DNA of 61,167 nt from Nemertoderma westbladi. Taxonomy: Eukaryota; Xenacoelomorpha; Nemertodermatida; Nemertodermatidae. Positions within the stretch are counted from its first letter, which is position 1; each line of letters opens with the position of its first letter. The notes beneath the pieces were generated by a model, which saw nothing but the letters and a program-made list of their open reading frames with translations, searched no databases and was not told the origin of the DNA. Of this stretch, positions 43,701-54,380 are shown in pieces. The position numbers and the translations under genes are program-made. The DNA lies in contig JAUCBJ010007094.1 of NCBI GenBank assembly GCA_032718475.1, positions 1-61,167 of the forward strand, in the 5' to 3' direction.

Positions 43701-46481
43701 CAAGTTCGATGCATAGTAGCATAGTTTATAGTTACCAAAAATAGTTAATTACCAATTATTGTTTATTGCAAATACATGTACGAGTAACATTGATATGTTA
43801 CTAGTTACAGGGATTTTAAAACAGTGATTGTTTTTTTTTTTCAATATAATTATCTGCGCCTTGGATTTTATTTAATGAGTCATGCGTTTAATGTTGTATG
43901 AAGGCGTCACATTGCAATTTTCTAATTTATTATATATCATGGCAGATGATTATTTGAGAGAGAGAGAGAGAGAGAGAGAGAACAGAGAGATATGTAATAG
44001 CTTAGAAGCCGTTATAAAATACGGACAATGGGTTGCTAATATCGATTGGTTGTATCGGGATCCCTTGTCAGTGGGTAATGACTTTAAGCCGGTTCGTCTT
44101 TGTGCAAACACAAACGCTGTGAATATATAAAAATATATATTTTGTAATTAACAGGCTCGTTTATATATATCCGCTGATATTTGCTTGCTAAAGCGGCGAG
44201 CGGGAGAAATTTCTTAATGAGCAGATGTGATTGTGATAACAATAGCGTAACAGCCGTAGCAGCGGTCGTCTAAATAAATTAGAAGGACAATAGCGTCCAT
44301 TTGTGGACACAAATCGTCGTTTAACGTTCTATATTTATCGACTAGCTATAACTTACTAGCTAGCTCCAGAAACATCGAGATGTGGCCTAACAAAGCTAAA
44401 CAAAATCAATAGCAATTTCCTCTGCGAAAAATTTCAATTTTAATTTTTTTGAAAGGCCAATTTTCTTGGGCATTGTATTAACCAAATGGATTGTATGTCC
44501 TTGAGTGAGTAGGAAGTAATTTGGTCTGTATAAATTGACCGGCTATTTTAGTTGTATAACTGGGGTACTTGTAAACAGAAACTCGAAACTTAAGGACTTG
44601 AAATTTGATTGCGTGACAGGTGCACGCAGCGAGGGAAGGAGCTCGTTACAACATTCTACCAAGTTCCTCAAACACACATAGACAAACTTATTGATTATAA
44701 TCAATCTGAACTTAATTACTTTACCTAATGTAATTGTTAGCCTATAATAACAATAACTAACATTTGCTTATTAATATTTTCCTGCTAAAATTGAGTATTT
44801 ATTATTTACGTTTGAAAGATATTGTCAAAAATGTATAAATTAATATTATAATGTGGTTAAGAAAGTTAACTTCTCAAATTTGTGCCTAATTTTATATGGC
44901 CATAAAAAAATCAATAGCTAAGAAAAAGGAAGATTAAATATTAATAATATCTGACTATTTCATCAACCTTCTCTTTGTGTGATTCAGTTTATCTAGAATA
45001 TTGTTCAACTCCTCTCCCATAATGCTATTTAACTAAATTGTTCCTAACACTTTGTGATTATCAGAGAAATTGTTCGCTATAAGCGCACAACGTTTAATAT
45101 GTAACCGTGATTTCCTGGAATCATCAACCAATAATGAACCATTATTGAGAAAGACATTGCTTTTACAGTTATAAAAATGTACACATTTGAGTATATAGTC
45201 GCATTGTTATATTGTATATTCAGATAAGATATGCCGATTTCATTCACTATACAGTATATATTATTATTATAAGTTATAATAAATACAACGCATATTAATT
45301 ATCTAATCTTTATTCTATTTCTAATCAGCTGATATGATGGGATCGCCTGATGACATTGAAGTTAACGATGACTCCGACAACCCATACGATGACGAGGACG
45401 GTATGAAGAAGAAACATCGGCGTAACAGAACCACCTTCACTACCTACCAACTGCACGAACTCGAGAGAGCGTTCGAGAAGAGTCATTACCCAGATGTATA
45501 CGCAAGAGAGGAGATCGCATTGAAGATTAATCTACCTGAAGTTAGGGTGCAGGTAAGGAATTTATATTTACTGCAATAAGTGTTAAGTTAAATTTTAAAT
45601 AATTGATTAATTCAGGGAGTGTGAAAGGAGGAAAAATATTATTTATTTATTATGTATTCTTTATGGTTAGATGAGAAATGTTAGGTTTATGGTGGAGGTA
45701 TGAGGCTGGGGACTAGCTTTCCCAATCAAGGGAAAGGAGCAGGTAACTGTGGCATGTTATTTTAACCAGAACAATAAACGAGAGTAAACAGTTTCATTAT
45801 TTGTCGTAATCAGTTGTTGTTATTTGTGTCAATATTTCCCTGGAGGGAATTCACTTTTGATTGCGCTAGAAGCCCCACCCCACCCCACCCCACCCCCCAA
45901 TAGAGTGATAAATGCGTTTTGATAAAAACATAATAATTTTTTTCCAGGTCTGGTTTCAAAACAGACGAGCGAAATGGCGAAGACAAGAGAAAATGGAGCA
46001 AAACATCTACAAACTTCCGGACTTCTCCCACTTCCGGTCCCACGGGCCTCTCGACTCATTGTTCGCCGTTCCCAACGGCGCCACTCCGCTGCACAACCTC
46101 CCGGGCTTCGTCACCATGACTACCAGCCCGTACGGCGCCCTTATCCCGCCCCCCATGCTGGGTTCCATCCCTCCCCCGGCCTTCAGTCACGGATTCCCCA
46201 ACTGCATCCCCCAATCTGTACCATCCGCGTTCCCGTTGCCGATGGCAACCGGATTCTCTATGACGTCATCTCATATGCGACGCACGACGCCAGACCGCGT
46301 AAGCACTAAGATAGGGCCAGAGTCTTCGCCATCGCCGTTACCCTTGGTTACGCGCAGCTCGCCCTCACCGCCTGAGGAGGTTGGCTCACAGAATACCAGC
46401 ATTATGGCCCTCCGACTAAAGGCTAAAGAACATTTGATTTCTGTTGGGAAATCCTGGCAGATTCCCAGTCAAGGGAACTAA
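40589..46481 (+). CDS. rax: rax/Rx retinal homeobox transcription factor (three coding exons, 297 aa)
   Basis: Joined exons 40589-40724, 45329-45552 and 45948-46481 give 297 residues. An octapeptide (HSIDAILG) lies at residues 21-28, an acidic stretch ([13 protein letters not shown]) before the homeodomain, a paired-class Q50 homeodomain at 75-134 ([20 protein letters not shown] start; [14 protein letters not shown] end), a Pro-rich linker, and an OAR motif ([13 protein letters not shown]) near 271-283. Octapeptide plus this homeodomain plus OAR is the Rx layout; other paired-class genes fit less well. Rx is a nuclear DNA-binding regulator of eye and anterior neural development in animals. 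The intron between homeodomain residues 46 and 47 is the common paired-class position. Introns carry SINE, satellite and foldback elements. The polyadenylation site was not identified. Confidence 0.95.
41105..41900 (+). mobile_element. SINE in a rax intron with an expanded 63-bp array (array C)
   Basis: A tRNA-like head (GGTGACATTCCTGGGCTTCC, then a B-box-like GGTTCGATTCC at 41151) leads into body sequence with CTGGCTTTCATCCTTG and then TTAGAAGATCACCC at 41284. From 41287 to about 41895 there are about ten 63-bp monomers in the same orientation as arrays A and B, with a few short or irregular units (near 41672, 41730 and 41812). The array leaves through GTGAAAAGGAATTCCCTGA, close to the tail of the single-monomer SINE at 40408. 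This is the clearest case of the array lying inside a SINE. Confidence 0.75.
42039..42047. repeat. Left 9-bp target-site duplication of E2
   Basis: CACTGAACT, identical to 43233-43241 on the other side of E2. It fixes the element's ends. Confidence 0.85.
42048..43232. mobile_element. Foldback-like DNA transposon E2 (non-autonomous)
   Basis: Left end (42048-42172): GGATCTA then seven or eight GGACACTTCCCCCCC units with the CGCCCAAGTA spacer. Right end (43107-43232): the same units inverted, again with a TACTTGAGCGG spacer. The interior is the reverse complement of E1's and includes the 36-bp repeat (42325-42425) and a GTCGACGCATGTCGATTTTACC segment. Perfect CACTGAACT flanks (9 bp) mark integration; 9-bp duplications are made by Mutator/Foldback-type transposases. 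No transposase frame is present, so it would move in trans. It sits in the rax intron between coding exons 1 and 2. Confidence 0.85.
43233..43241. repeat. Right 9-bp target-site duplication of E2
   Basis: CACTGAACT, matching 42039-42047. Confidence 0.85.
43242..45328 (+). other. rax intron sequence, mostly unique and AT-rich
   Basis: No gene. A (GA)n microsatellite occupies 43956-43981. The part near 44150-44350 is GC-richer with GCTAAAGCGGCGAGCGGG and ACAATAGCGTAACAGCCG, and could hold intronic regulatory sites. The acceptor for coding exon 2 (CTATTTCTAATCAG) ends at 45328. Confidence 0.4.
45329..45552 (+). CDS. rax: rax coding exon 2 (homeodomain, first 46 residues)
   Basis: Acceptor TCTAATCAG/CTGATATG and donor GTGCAG/GTAAGG. 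Phase matches exon 1 (one base carried over, forming a Pro codon). It encodes the acidic region and homeodomain residues 1-46, ending EVRVQ. A frame reading on past the donor is only intron read-through. Confidence 0.95.
45873..45898. repeat. CCCCA tandem tract near the exon 3 acceptor
   Basis: AGCCCCACCCC then three more CACCCC-type units, giving five C4+ runs within 26 bp, about 50 bp upstream of the acceptor (TTTTTTTCCAG ending at 45947). The complementary strand could fold into a G-quadruplex. Confidence 0.7.
45948..46481 (+). CDS. rax: rax coding exon 3 (homeodomain helix 3, OAR, stop)
   Basis: Acceptor TTTCCAG/GTCTGG. It begins with [15 protein letters not shown] (recognition helix, Gln at homeodomain 50, Asn at 51), continues with a Pro/Ser-rich region ([13 protein letters not shown]), and ends with the OAR-like [13 protein letters not shown] and TAA at 46479-46481. 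GC content rises sharply over this exon relative to flanking introns, as expected of coding DNA. Confidence 0.96.
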   Translation, partial: VWFQNRRAKWRRQEKMEQNIYKLPDFSHFRSHGPLDSLFAVPNGATPLHNLPGFVTMTTSPYGALIPPPMLGSIPPPAFSHGFPNCIPQSVPSAFPLPMATGFSMTSSHMRRTTPDRVSTKIGPESSPSPLPLVTRSSPSPPEEVGSQNTSIMALRLKAKEHLISVGKSWQIPSQGN

Positions 46482-47744
46482 TGGAATCCAAATAATGTTG
46501 CAGTATGTTTTTGTAACTGGGAATGTGAACTTTGAATAACTTAATGTTGATTTAGTTTGTGAACTGGGAATGTTTCCTAAAGAAAAAATATTCCGTGGAA
46601 AAATTAATAAGAAGAATTTATAGTTAGTTCATTGAGAATTTAATTTATAAGAAGAATTTATACTTAGGCGACTTTACAAATACAATAAGCCGGACTCTTA
46701 GTAAGACACAATAATATATTATCGCCTGACGAGATGCGGAACATACAGTAGAAACCTAGGTACCGGGTTCGATCCCCAACAAGTTCTGAGATATATTTTC
46801 GCAGTGGAGAGAGTTATTGAACGAGGAAATAACATAAAAATTTAAATTTATCTTGCTAAGATGTCATTGAATTCCTTGTAAAACATATTTTAGAATTCGA
46901 AACTAAAAAATTCATTCCAGTTTACAAACTAAAATTAAATTAAATTAAGTTATTCTTACTTTGGCGCACAGGTAAATAATTTTTTGTAATATTTTTTCGT
47001 TTCCTTCTTACTTAATGTTAGGTTGGTTATAGCGTACACGTTAATTAATTATTGTGCATTAATATTTATAAAGATCATATCAATTACGGACTATTTGTTT
47101 TATCCGCTACAACAAAACAGCTAAAGTAATTAAACTTAAATCCAATAATACAGTAGTAATAATTTAACCATTTTCAAATGTTTTACTAGTGATAATGCTA
47201 CAGTAATTATTTTATAACTTGCTACTAACATTTCTGTAATGGTTCATCATACTGTTATTCTATAAAATTATTTTGGAATGATTGTTGCCATGTTAATGAG
47301 AAATCTGGATTTTAACAAGTAGTTTTAATTGTTTTTTAGTGAAATACAAATTAGAGTATCCGTGGTGTGAGGTGCAAGTGTTATAAACTGGAATAACATA
47401 AAAAATAAAATTACTGTTTTTCTCTATTATTCTTACATATTGTGCTTTATTTACCCTTAGTCCATTAAGATTCAATTAATAGTTGATACTTATTATTATG
47501 ATATTATTAGTAATCAATGTTAGTAATGCCTCTTATATAGTGGATATAAATATTAAAAAATTTGATTAAAATACGCAATAAGATAACCCCTGTTTTACTT
47601 TTTTTATTGTGAATCCCAACAATAATTCTCCAAAATTTGAACTCGCTGAATGTGAAATATATAGGAACGTTATCATTAAATGCCTTGATAAAAATATGCG
47701 GAATTAAACAGATTGATTTAAACATATTTCCAAGATATATTGGC
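46482..47744. other. rax 3' flank, AT-rich noncoding
   Basis: Probably includes the rax 3' UTR. Short direct repeats occur (AACTGGGAATGT at 46517 and 46562; ATAAGAAGAATTTATA at 46609 and 46648). At 46690-46790 a B-box-like GGGTTCGATCCCC may be a SINE head relic. No nearby AATAAA convinced me as the polyadenylation signal. Confidence 0.4.
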
Positions 47745-48780
47745 CCCGCTAGCTAAGCAATCTGTGGGATTTATAGGCCGTCCAAGGTCAATTCTGAAAG
47801 CTAAAGGGAGGGACGGGGCACGCATTTAGCTCACACAGAGCCAACCACCAGTATTGTAAATGTAGTCATTGGCAATTAGTTCAACTAGCTACCTCGCCAG
47901 TGACCTCATGGCTAGGCTTTGACTGTCCGGACATTAAAGGCTGCACACACTGGTGGGCACAATGGGGCCTGGTTCCAGTAAAAGTTAAGCTGATTGGGAG
48001 CGATTTTCATTCAGGTCTAAGTCTCCTTTACTGAGAGCTGCCTGAATGGCGGAAGGCTGTAACCATTCTAGCGTAGCCAACACGCTCACTAATTGGTTTG
48101 CAATAAACTCCACTAAGGTATTCCGGAGACTTGGTAAATAGCCCCATTGACAAGCTCTTAGCCCACCCCCTGGCCATTACACTAATTAGTGGACCAACGC
48201 TCGATTAACTGCAACCACAATGCCACTAATAGATGAATTACCGCAGGGACAGACTCGAAGAGTTTAGCTCCCGATTACCACTGACCCATTATATGATAGG
48301 CCTAAAGAGACCGGTAGGTATTATGTACAGTACTGGGTTCAAGTTTAAGTCGACAGGCATTGAACGGAAGATAGTAAACTGGGACAGACGCCTGCTTTAA
48401 ATAAGGGCCTTTCCTATGGGGCCCCAATTAATGGAGGGCCGTCAGGCCTTTAGGTATACAAAATACGATTGAATATACCCCCTTAAAAGCTGTAGTCGTG
48501 GTTCATCACATATTATTGATTACATTGGGATGGTCAGCGGACCTCTTAATTAGCAAACTGTGGGCCTTGAGTGAGTTTGAATGGGGTTCGGTTGGAGGGA
48601 TGCATTGTCCGGTAATTGGGTCTCCAGCCCAAGTTCATATGAATTAGTCCTGTGTCCGTCCCAGTAGAGTATGATAATCTACGCGGGTTGAGAGATAATT
48701 GGTTATAATGGAGATGAGGGGTGTAAGTGGTACCGCTGTAAACACTATTCACTCCCACTTGGCCAGCCAAACTATAGGCC
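47745..48780. promoter_or_regulatory. Candidate rax enhancer region (unique, GC-richer, many homeodomain-type sites)
   Basis: About 1 kb of non-repetitive DNA begins abruptly at TGGCCCCGCTAGC and is clearly less AT-rich than the flanks. It contains GGCAATTAGTT (47870), CACTAATTGG (48088), a palindromic CACTAATTAGTG (48180), CTAATAGATGAATTAC (48226) and CCAATTAATGG (48424). No frame or transposon signature explains it. Position 1.3 kb downstream of the rax stop fits a cis-regulatory element; this is inference until conservation or chromatin data exist. Confidence 0.4.
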
Positions 48781-49550
48781 CCTATCTATATTAGCTACTA
48801 TAATAAATATATTTATCTATTGAGCCCTATATTATTTTTAATTCATTTAATAACGTTATATGTTACGGGCGATTAGCAGCACTTATTAATAGCTAACTAA
48901 ACAGATATCTATAAGGAATAAACACCGCTAGGCCTAATTGTTGCCTACAGCGTTTGGCCGCGTTTGCATGTGTAACTGATTGGATTTTCCGTTGTTAATT
49001 AGTCACAGTCGAACAAACAGATCAATCAGTGGCTCTCCATACCTTAGACACACACCGGGCACCTAATTAGTGTTGTTCATACGTTCCCTAAGAAGGTCCC
49101 TAATTACTACCTAGTGAGTAGACTACTGCACAATAGTTACAGCAGTAATTGTCTTGTGTTACTCACAGCGTGATGCATTAAATTATTTGAAAAGGAGACA
49201 CGCTGGATTATCGCTTAATTTAGGCCAAATTAGGTGCTAACTGATACAAAAATTATTGGTTTAGTGACCATCTCTCTACCAATTCTGAATAATTATCGCA
49301 ATTAGGGCCTGAATGAATCGAACTATATGATAAATATAGAAAAACCCTAGGGCTGACTTTGACTACTAGCTAGTACATCATAGCAATAAATGAAGGCGGA
49401 TGACATCATGAATGGAACAAAACCTGGACTGCAGCAATCTCCCTCTAATCGTTATGGCAATAAATCTTAGTGTAGCGATATCTAAAATATATGCAGCACT
49501 GTCGACCATTGCTAGCCATAATTTGTAGATGGAATCTTGAATACCCCTAC
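48781..49550. other. Noncoding DNA
   Basis: No gene or defined repeat. TAATTAG-type sites continue (GTTAATTAGTC near 48995, CACCTAATTAGTG near 49060), so the regulatory block may extend to about 49320. The frame at 49378-49719 (minus) overlaps LINE-derived sequence and is not a gene. Confidence 0.35.
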
Positions 49551-50450
49551 TACTACTATAATCGGCCTTCTGCATCGAAGCTGCACATTGATATGCTTGC
49601 TGGCTTAACAAAAATATTTTGCCACCACAATGCAATCCATAATTGGCAAGCATAATGCAGCGTGTATTAAGAGTGCTATAAGCATTAATAATGCTTAACA
49701 AAAAACGTTGCACCGCCACAACTCCCTATCCCCCACGACATTCACAAGATTAACCGCATCTTCAAGGCCAGTGTCCTTTAAGATGCGTCTCAGGAAAGTC
49801 ATGGGCTGTCCACCATGCTTATTCACTCCATGAGGGTGCCAAAGTACAAGATTATGCACTGGCTGGTCCTCACGTCGAAAGCAATGTCCTGCAAAGTGGA
49901 GGTGGTTATCAAGCTTGGGGGAGCCAATGAGACACCGCCAATGTTATATAGTGTCTGGTTGGATATGTGTGCATTGTACTTGACACAATGAACCCGGCGT
50001 AGCATTCTTGTGAATGTGGCATCCAGAGATTTGATGTCCTCAGCACTTAGAGCCCAGCATGGACTCCCACAGAGGAGTACTGGAACTACTGCTGCTCTAA
50101 ATAATCGGACCTTAAGTTTCCGATTAATTCTGTGTGACATCAAACTCCTGGATTGCCCATTCAATGCTGCCCATGCTTCCTGACTTCCGGATCCATGATA
50201 CAGGTAACAGAAGTCGTCCACATGATCAAGCATACCAAGCATGCTCATACGATCAGCATGCTCATGCAACATAGTCAACCACAATTATGAATAAGAATGG
50301 TGCAAGTGTGTCTTCCTGGAGGTGGAGGACTCCCCCTAACACTTCGAATGGTTCTATGTCAACATCAACTGTAGACACAAATATCGTCGAACCATCGTAT
50401 GCTGATCTGATTGCTGCAATAATTTCATCAGGAATTCTTAACATACTTAA
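49551..50450 (-). mobile_element. LINE fragment(s), family 1, minus strand
   Basis: Starts with a TACTACTACT tail at 49551 and a first 3'-end-like block, then a second block from about 49690 containing the C-terminal region: RKLKVRLFRAAVVPVLL, CWALSAEDIKSLDATF, and NIGGVSLAPPS (frame at 49823-50284). Upstream on the element's strand, 50262-50444 encodes the RT palm approach LRIPDEIIAAIRSAYDGS, then PFEVLGGVLH and APFLFIIVVDYV. Frameshifts separate the two. Either one rearranged copy or two truncated copies in tandem. Non-functional. Confidence 0.75.
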
Positions 50451-50529
50451 GCCGGAGCTGTTATTCCAACTGTCAGAAGATGCTCTTACTGTGGATGTTT
50501 ACCATCACAGTTGCGTGATACCTACCTAT

Positions 50530-50650
50530 TTTTTGGTATATCAAACTTGGTATACGGACTTTTCGTCCACGTTTCTTTTCGTCCCTGACTTTTTTGTCCC
50601 TCACTTTTCGTCTCGGACTATTTGTCCCGGTCTTTTCATCCCTTTAGCTA
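50530..50650 (+). repeat. Short degenerate CTTTTCGTCC-type tandem repeat
   Basis: Motifs such as CTTTTCGTCC, TTTTTGTCCC and ATTTGTCCCGG recur about every 15-18 bp over 100 bp. The last bases of the window (61120-61160) have similar GGCTATTGTCC / CAATTGTCC words. Probably a decayed minisatellite or transposon end. Confidence 0.5.
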
Positions 50651-51024
50651 CCTTATGACAGTAAGATGGTAGCTAGTAATATTGATTTTGTGTTAGCTAC
50701 AGTAATAGAATGAATATTTATTCATAGTTAACTTTTAAATCTATACAAAATACTAATAAGTTAATGAATAATATATGTAACTAATAATTATCACCCGCTT
50801 TGACACCCGACAATTAAGTAATACTGGGATTGTTCATTTAGCTAATGGTATCTGAGTCTGAGCATTTGATTGGAGAGTGCTTTATGACCCGGAACGGAGG
50901 GGAAGTTTTCTTTAGACTCATAAGGAACAAGTGACTCTCCTCTTCAGCCACAAAGTTCCCCGCCTCGGTCGCTGAAGGTGACAATGTTGTAACCAATAGT
51001 AGAATCATAATTGTGGTAGCTCGG
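50651..51024. other. Noncoding DNA
   Basis: AT-rich, then a GC-richer part from 50870. ATGGTAGCTAGTAAT-like sequence at 50670 recurs at 51440, so the segment may belong to a larger decayed repeat. No gene seen. Confidence 0.35.
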
Positions 51025-51303
51025 TTATCCATTTATATCTATAGGGGGTACTGGAAGTCCTGCGCCGTCCTCGAGACCAAGTCCGCTTCGCCACTTCATT
51101 CCAGAGCCTCGGATGCAGTGGGAAACTCCTCGAAGAATTGCGAATTGGACCCGACAACAGACCCACCCCATGACTGTGCTGTAGGGGCGCTGCCAGGAAC
51201 GATGGAGTCGGTGAGCGATTATCCGCAGGATCTTATCCGCGTGGGGCGCCAGCACGCCATCACAGGACGCAACGAAAGGAGCAAAGTCCGCCCGACGAGC
51301 CAA
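51025..51303 (-). mobile_element. LINE-derived coding relic, minus strand
   Basis: A 92-residue minus frame contains SCDGVLAPHADKILRIIAHR, a WQRPYSTVMGWV segment and RGSGMKWRSGLG. This spacing (hydrophobic helix, W..PYS.VMGWV, C.RGS..KWRS) resembles the C-terminal region following reverse transcriptase in some LINE/DIRS-type polyproteins. No catalytic region is present. Family assignment is tentative. Confidence 0.5.
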
Positions 51304-51837
51304 TCGTTAATACTTTTTATTAGCTAGTGAAAAAAATGATAATGGAAAAAGTGAAAAATAATTTGATAAACTTTTTCTTGTGAAAATGATTTATTATGAG
51401 GTTTTTGTTCTGGAACAAAATTTGACCTTCTGACATTAAGATGGTAGCTAGTAATTTTGATATTGTGTTAGCTGGTACATTTTATTAGCTTGTAAAAAAA
51501 TTAAAAAAATAATTTAATCTTCAATTAAAATATTTGTCTGGAACCGGAATATTTGTCAGCTACCAGCCAATACATCACCATCAACCGCCACAGGACAGCA
51601 CACATTGATAACAGAGGTGCAAGAGGCTAGCTTGGAAGTCCTCCGTAAAGAGGCATCACCCTCAGACACGTTTTCCCAGGCACACCATGAAACAAAATTG
51701 TAAAGAGTGCTCTCACTACCTGTGACATCCCCACAACGCTGGAGCCCCCGGGTCTGTGCCGCATTGAGGGCAAAAGAGTCGATGGAGTCACCCTAGAGCC
51801 GTGGTCCAGAAGATGAACCCTAACATGGGACGCAACT
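51304..51837. other. Noncoding DNA
   Basis: AT-rich to about 51550, then GC-richer sequence that probably belongs to the LINE relic on either side. No intact frame. Confidence 0.3.
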
Positions 51838-52185
51838 GTGGTGGACCCCCTGGCAGCCAGCCATACTTCGCTTACACTCTCTTCTGGTGGAGGGAGCGCA
51901 GCCGAGGAAGCGGAGGTCCGGAAGAAAAAGAAGTATGGTGAACTGATGGACAGAGTCAACCTGTTCCATCCAGTAGCCTTTGAAACGATGGGCCGGGCAG
52001 GACCTGAAACAGAAAAGTTCCTGGCAGAGATAGGGTCGAGGGTGAGAGACTCAACCAAAGACTCGCTCCCACTTGTTCCTCCTGTAGAGGTTGCTGGTCG
52101 CAATCCAGATAGGTAATGCAGCATCCATCCTTGGTAACATCAGTGAGGAGGGGGGATGGACCTTCTAGGATGATTCGCCTCTTAT
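51838..52185 (+). mobile_element. LINE-derived coding relic, plus strand
   Basis: The frame at 51838-52116 ends with KKKKYGELMDRVNLFHPVAF and ETMGRAGPETEKFLAEIGSR, a C-terminal region common in retroelement polymerases. After a frameshift the sequence continues as IQIGNAASILGNISEEGG in another frame (about 52100-52160), matching the way such proteins usually end. Degenerate and orientated opposite to the relic at 51025-51303. Confidence 0.55.
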
Positions 52186-52267
52186 ATTTGTGTTCTCTGT
52201 TAACCCTTATCCTATAAATCTATCTTATAAATCTTATCAAATGATTGTAAAATAATTAATACCTTAA

Positions 52268-53168
52268 TACACCATGTCCCAGAATATAGTGTCGTAATTC
52301 AGTGAAACGCCCCCCCCCCCCCCTAATTTTTTTACAAATCGTAATGAGATTGCATGAAATTTGAAACAGAGATAGTTTCACCTCCCGACCACTGACTGGG
52401 TGAGCCAGAATTTTTATTTTTGCTTTCAATCTTTAGCTACAAGCGTTTAAAAAAAGTGTCTCCAGCGATATTACACCAGTTACACCGCAGTTATTCTTCT
52501 ACCTTATAGCTGTTTGTTTGTACCAATGGAAAGCTGGCCCTGCAAGGATTTCAAATATGTAAAACAATTTGAAATTCGTTAAAAAATAGCTAAGATAATG
52601 GGCGTTCAAATGTTGCATGGTTATGCACCTGCTATTTTATTATATTTAATAAATGCATCATAATCTGGAATATTTTGTTTATCCAAATACGTAGCTGGGC
52701 AACAAAGCATTACATCTTTAATCATACGAAGCTATTCATACATTTAAAAAATGTTCCAGAATATGGTTTATTTATTAATAGAATAAAATAGCCTCGCGCA
52801 GGTGCATAACCATGCAACATTTAAACGCTCATATCTCAGCTATTTTTCAACGAAATTCAAATTGTATCAAATTACATATTTGGAATCCTTGCATGGCCAG
52901 CTTTCCATTGGTACCAACTTAACAGCTTTAAGGTAGAAGAATAACTGCGGTGTAACTGGTGAAATATTGCTAGAGACACTTTTTTTAAACGCTTGTAGCT
53001 AAAGATTGAAAGCAAAATAAAAATTCTGGCTCACCCAGTCAGTGGTCGGGAGGTGAAACTATCTCTGCTTCAAATTTCATGCAATCTCATTATTAAGATT
53101 TGTAGAAAAATTAGGGGGGGGGGGGGCGTGTCACTGAATTACGACACTATATTCTGGGACATGGTGTA
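52268..53168. mobile_element. Palindromic TA-flanked MITE with ~370-bp inverted arms
   Basis: The left edge TACACCATGTCCCAGAATAT is mirrored at the right edge (ATATTCTGGGACATGGTGTA). Homology between arms continues inward through a poly-C/poly-G tract (52311/53115), a TTTCACCTCCCGACCACTG segment, and CATGGTTATGCACCTGC (52616/52800), so nearly the whole 901 bp can fold as one hairpin. TA on both sides is consistent with Tc1/mariner-type insertion. No coding capacity. A related element is at 59228-60325 and a rearranged one at 57695-58930. Confidence 0.9.
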
Positions 53169-53989
53169 TATAAAATATATTATTATTAATTTTGTCTGGA
53201 ATAATTTATATTTTTCATAATTTATGGGATAGCCTACAGTATTCGTGCAATACTTACCGGTACCTGTATTTACTGTATGGTTTGGTGCAGGTTTCCTTGT
53301 GCCTTGCCTTGCGGTAGTTGGGTTGGGATATGTAACACTAAAATCTATTTGGTATTTCATTTATTTAATGGGCTGTAGTGCCTGAGTACTAGCAGTGGTC
53401 CAAGTGGCAAATGCTTGGTACTATCCGAGGGAATAAGACCCCATGTCCTATTTTATTGTTTTCATATTAAATTATATTTATTCCTACCCAACTGTATATG
53501 AACTTCATTTTTTCGTCCCAATAGTTATAACAATGTTATAATGTATAATATGTTTTAAATAAAAGCGGCACCCTGCCGCCCTGGGGGTTAATTATAATTA
53601 TCTAAAGGCGGCACAGTGCCACCTTAATAGCCCTGTCCTGAATTGGTGAGAATGTTAAAGTATAAAGTTGTAGTGAGAATGTTAAACTGGTAAAGTGTTT
53701 TTAAGTGTACACAAAGGGTTAAAAAATTACACAATAACAATGCTAATATCCAATTATATGGTATAGTATGATAAATTATATAAACAAACAATAATTTAAT
53801 TGACATAGAATCACAATAAAATAGGCCTACCTTGTAGGTGTAGGTAGAATCAGTTGGGGGAAATTATAAAATAACTGGAAAATAAGAAGATGTGTTGATG
53901 ATGCAGAATCTTGTAAGATAAAAGCCGGACCACGGAAAGAAGACAAGCTACAACCCCGGTAGTTTAACCGGTAATAGGGGAAAATTGAT
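53169..53989. other. Noncoding DNA
   Basis: Mostly AT-rich. A degenerate direct repeat of GCGGCACCCTGCCGCC / GCGGCACAGTGCCACC flanks AATTATAATTATC near 53562-53625. No gene seen. Confidence 0.35.
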
Positions 53990-54380
53990 AAAACTAATCG
54001 ATGAATTTATTCATCTAAATTATATTTTTTGGATTTTCAAATTTAATGAGATGCGCGTGGCGGCGGTGCGGGTTAGAGGGATCGATTTGGAGTTGGTCGA
54101 ATGGGATTAATTATCCGTGGGACAAGCGCCGCTACTGTGCTGGGGTGTGTTCCTTAATTCGTTAAAAGCCCAGCATCATCGATCCCCTAGAACAATCGAA
54201 CCCGCCTGTAACTCAGGTATAGTTTACGCAGATCCAATAGGCCCAACATTGAACCGTGGGTATAACCTACGCGGCGAATGATTAAAACAATCAACTTTAA
54301 CAAATTACTTATCTCTTGTCAGCCCAACAACATTTAATCATAACTAAATGGGACCCCCATGATTCTAATTCGCGTTCAAA
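53990..54380. promoter_or_regulatory. Candidate cis-regulatory block with an Otx/Rx-type composite site
   Basis: A GC-richer unique island. GGGATTAATTATCC at 54105 combines GGATTA (the reverse complement of the K50 site TAATCC) with TAATTA. Other sites include ATCGATTTGG (54082), ATTGATAAAACTAATCGATG (53983) and ACATTTAATCATAAC (54330). No repeat explains it. Regulatory role is inferred from motifs and composition only. Confidence 0.35.

Noticed and set aside
45334-45579. An 81-aa homeobox ORF as a complete protein
   Set aside because: It reads past a perfect donor (GTGCAG/GTAAGG) into the intron; the true product continues in the exon at 45948.
45974-46309. 111-aa ORF in rax exon 3, other frame
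   Set aside because: A shadow frame over the GC-rich exon; the rax frame has the homeodomain end and OAR motif.
47400-47411. AATAAA as the rax polyadenylation signal
   Set aside because: It lies over 900 bp downstream in AT-rich DNA where such hexamers occur by chance; no further support.
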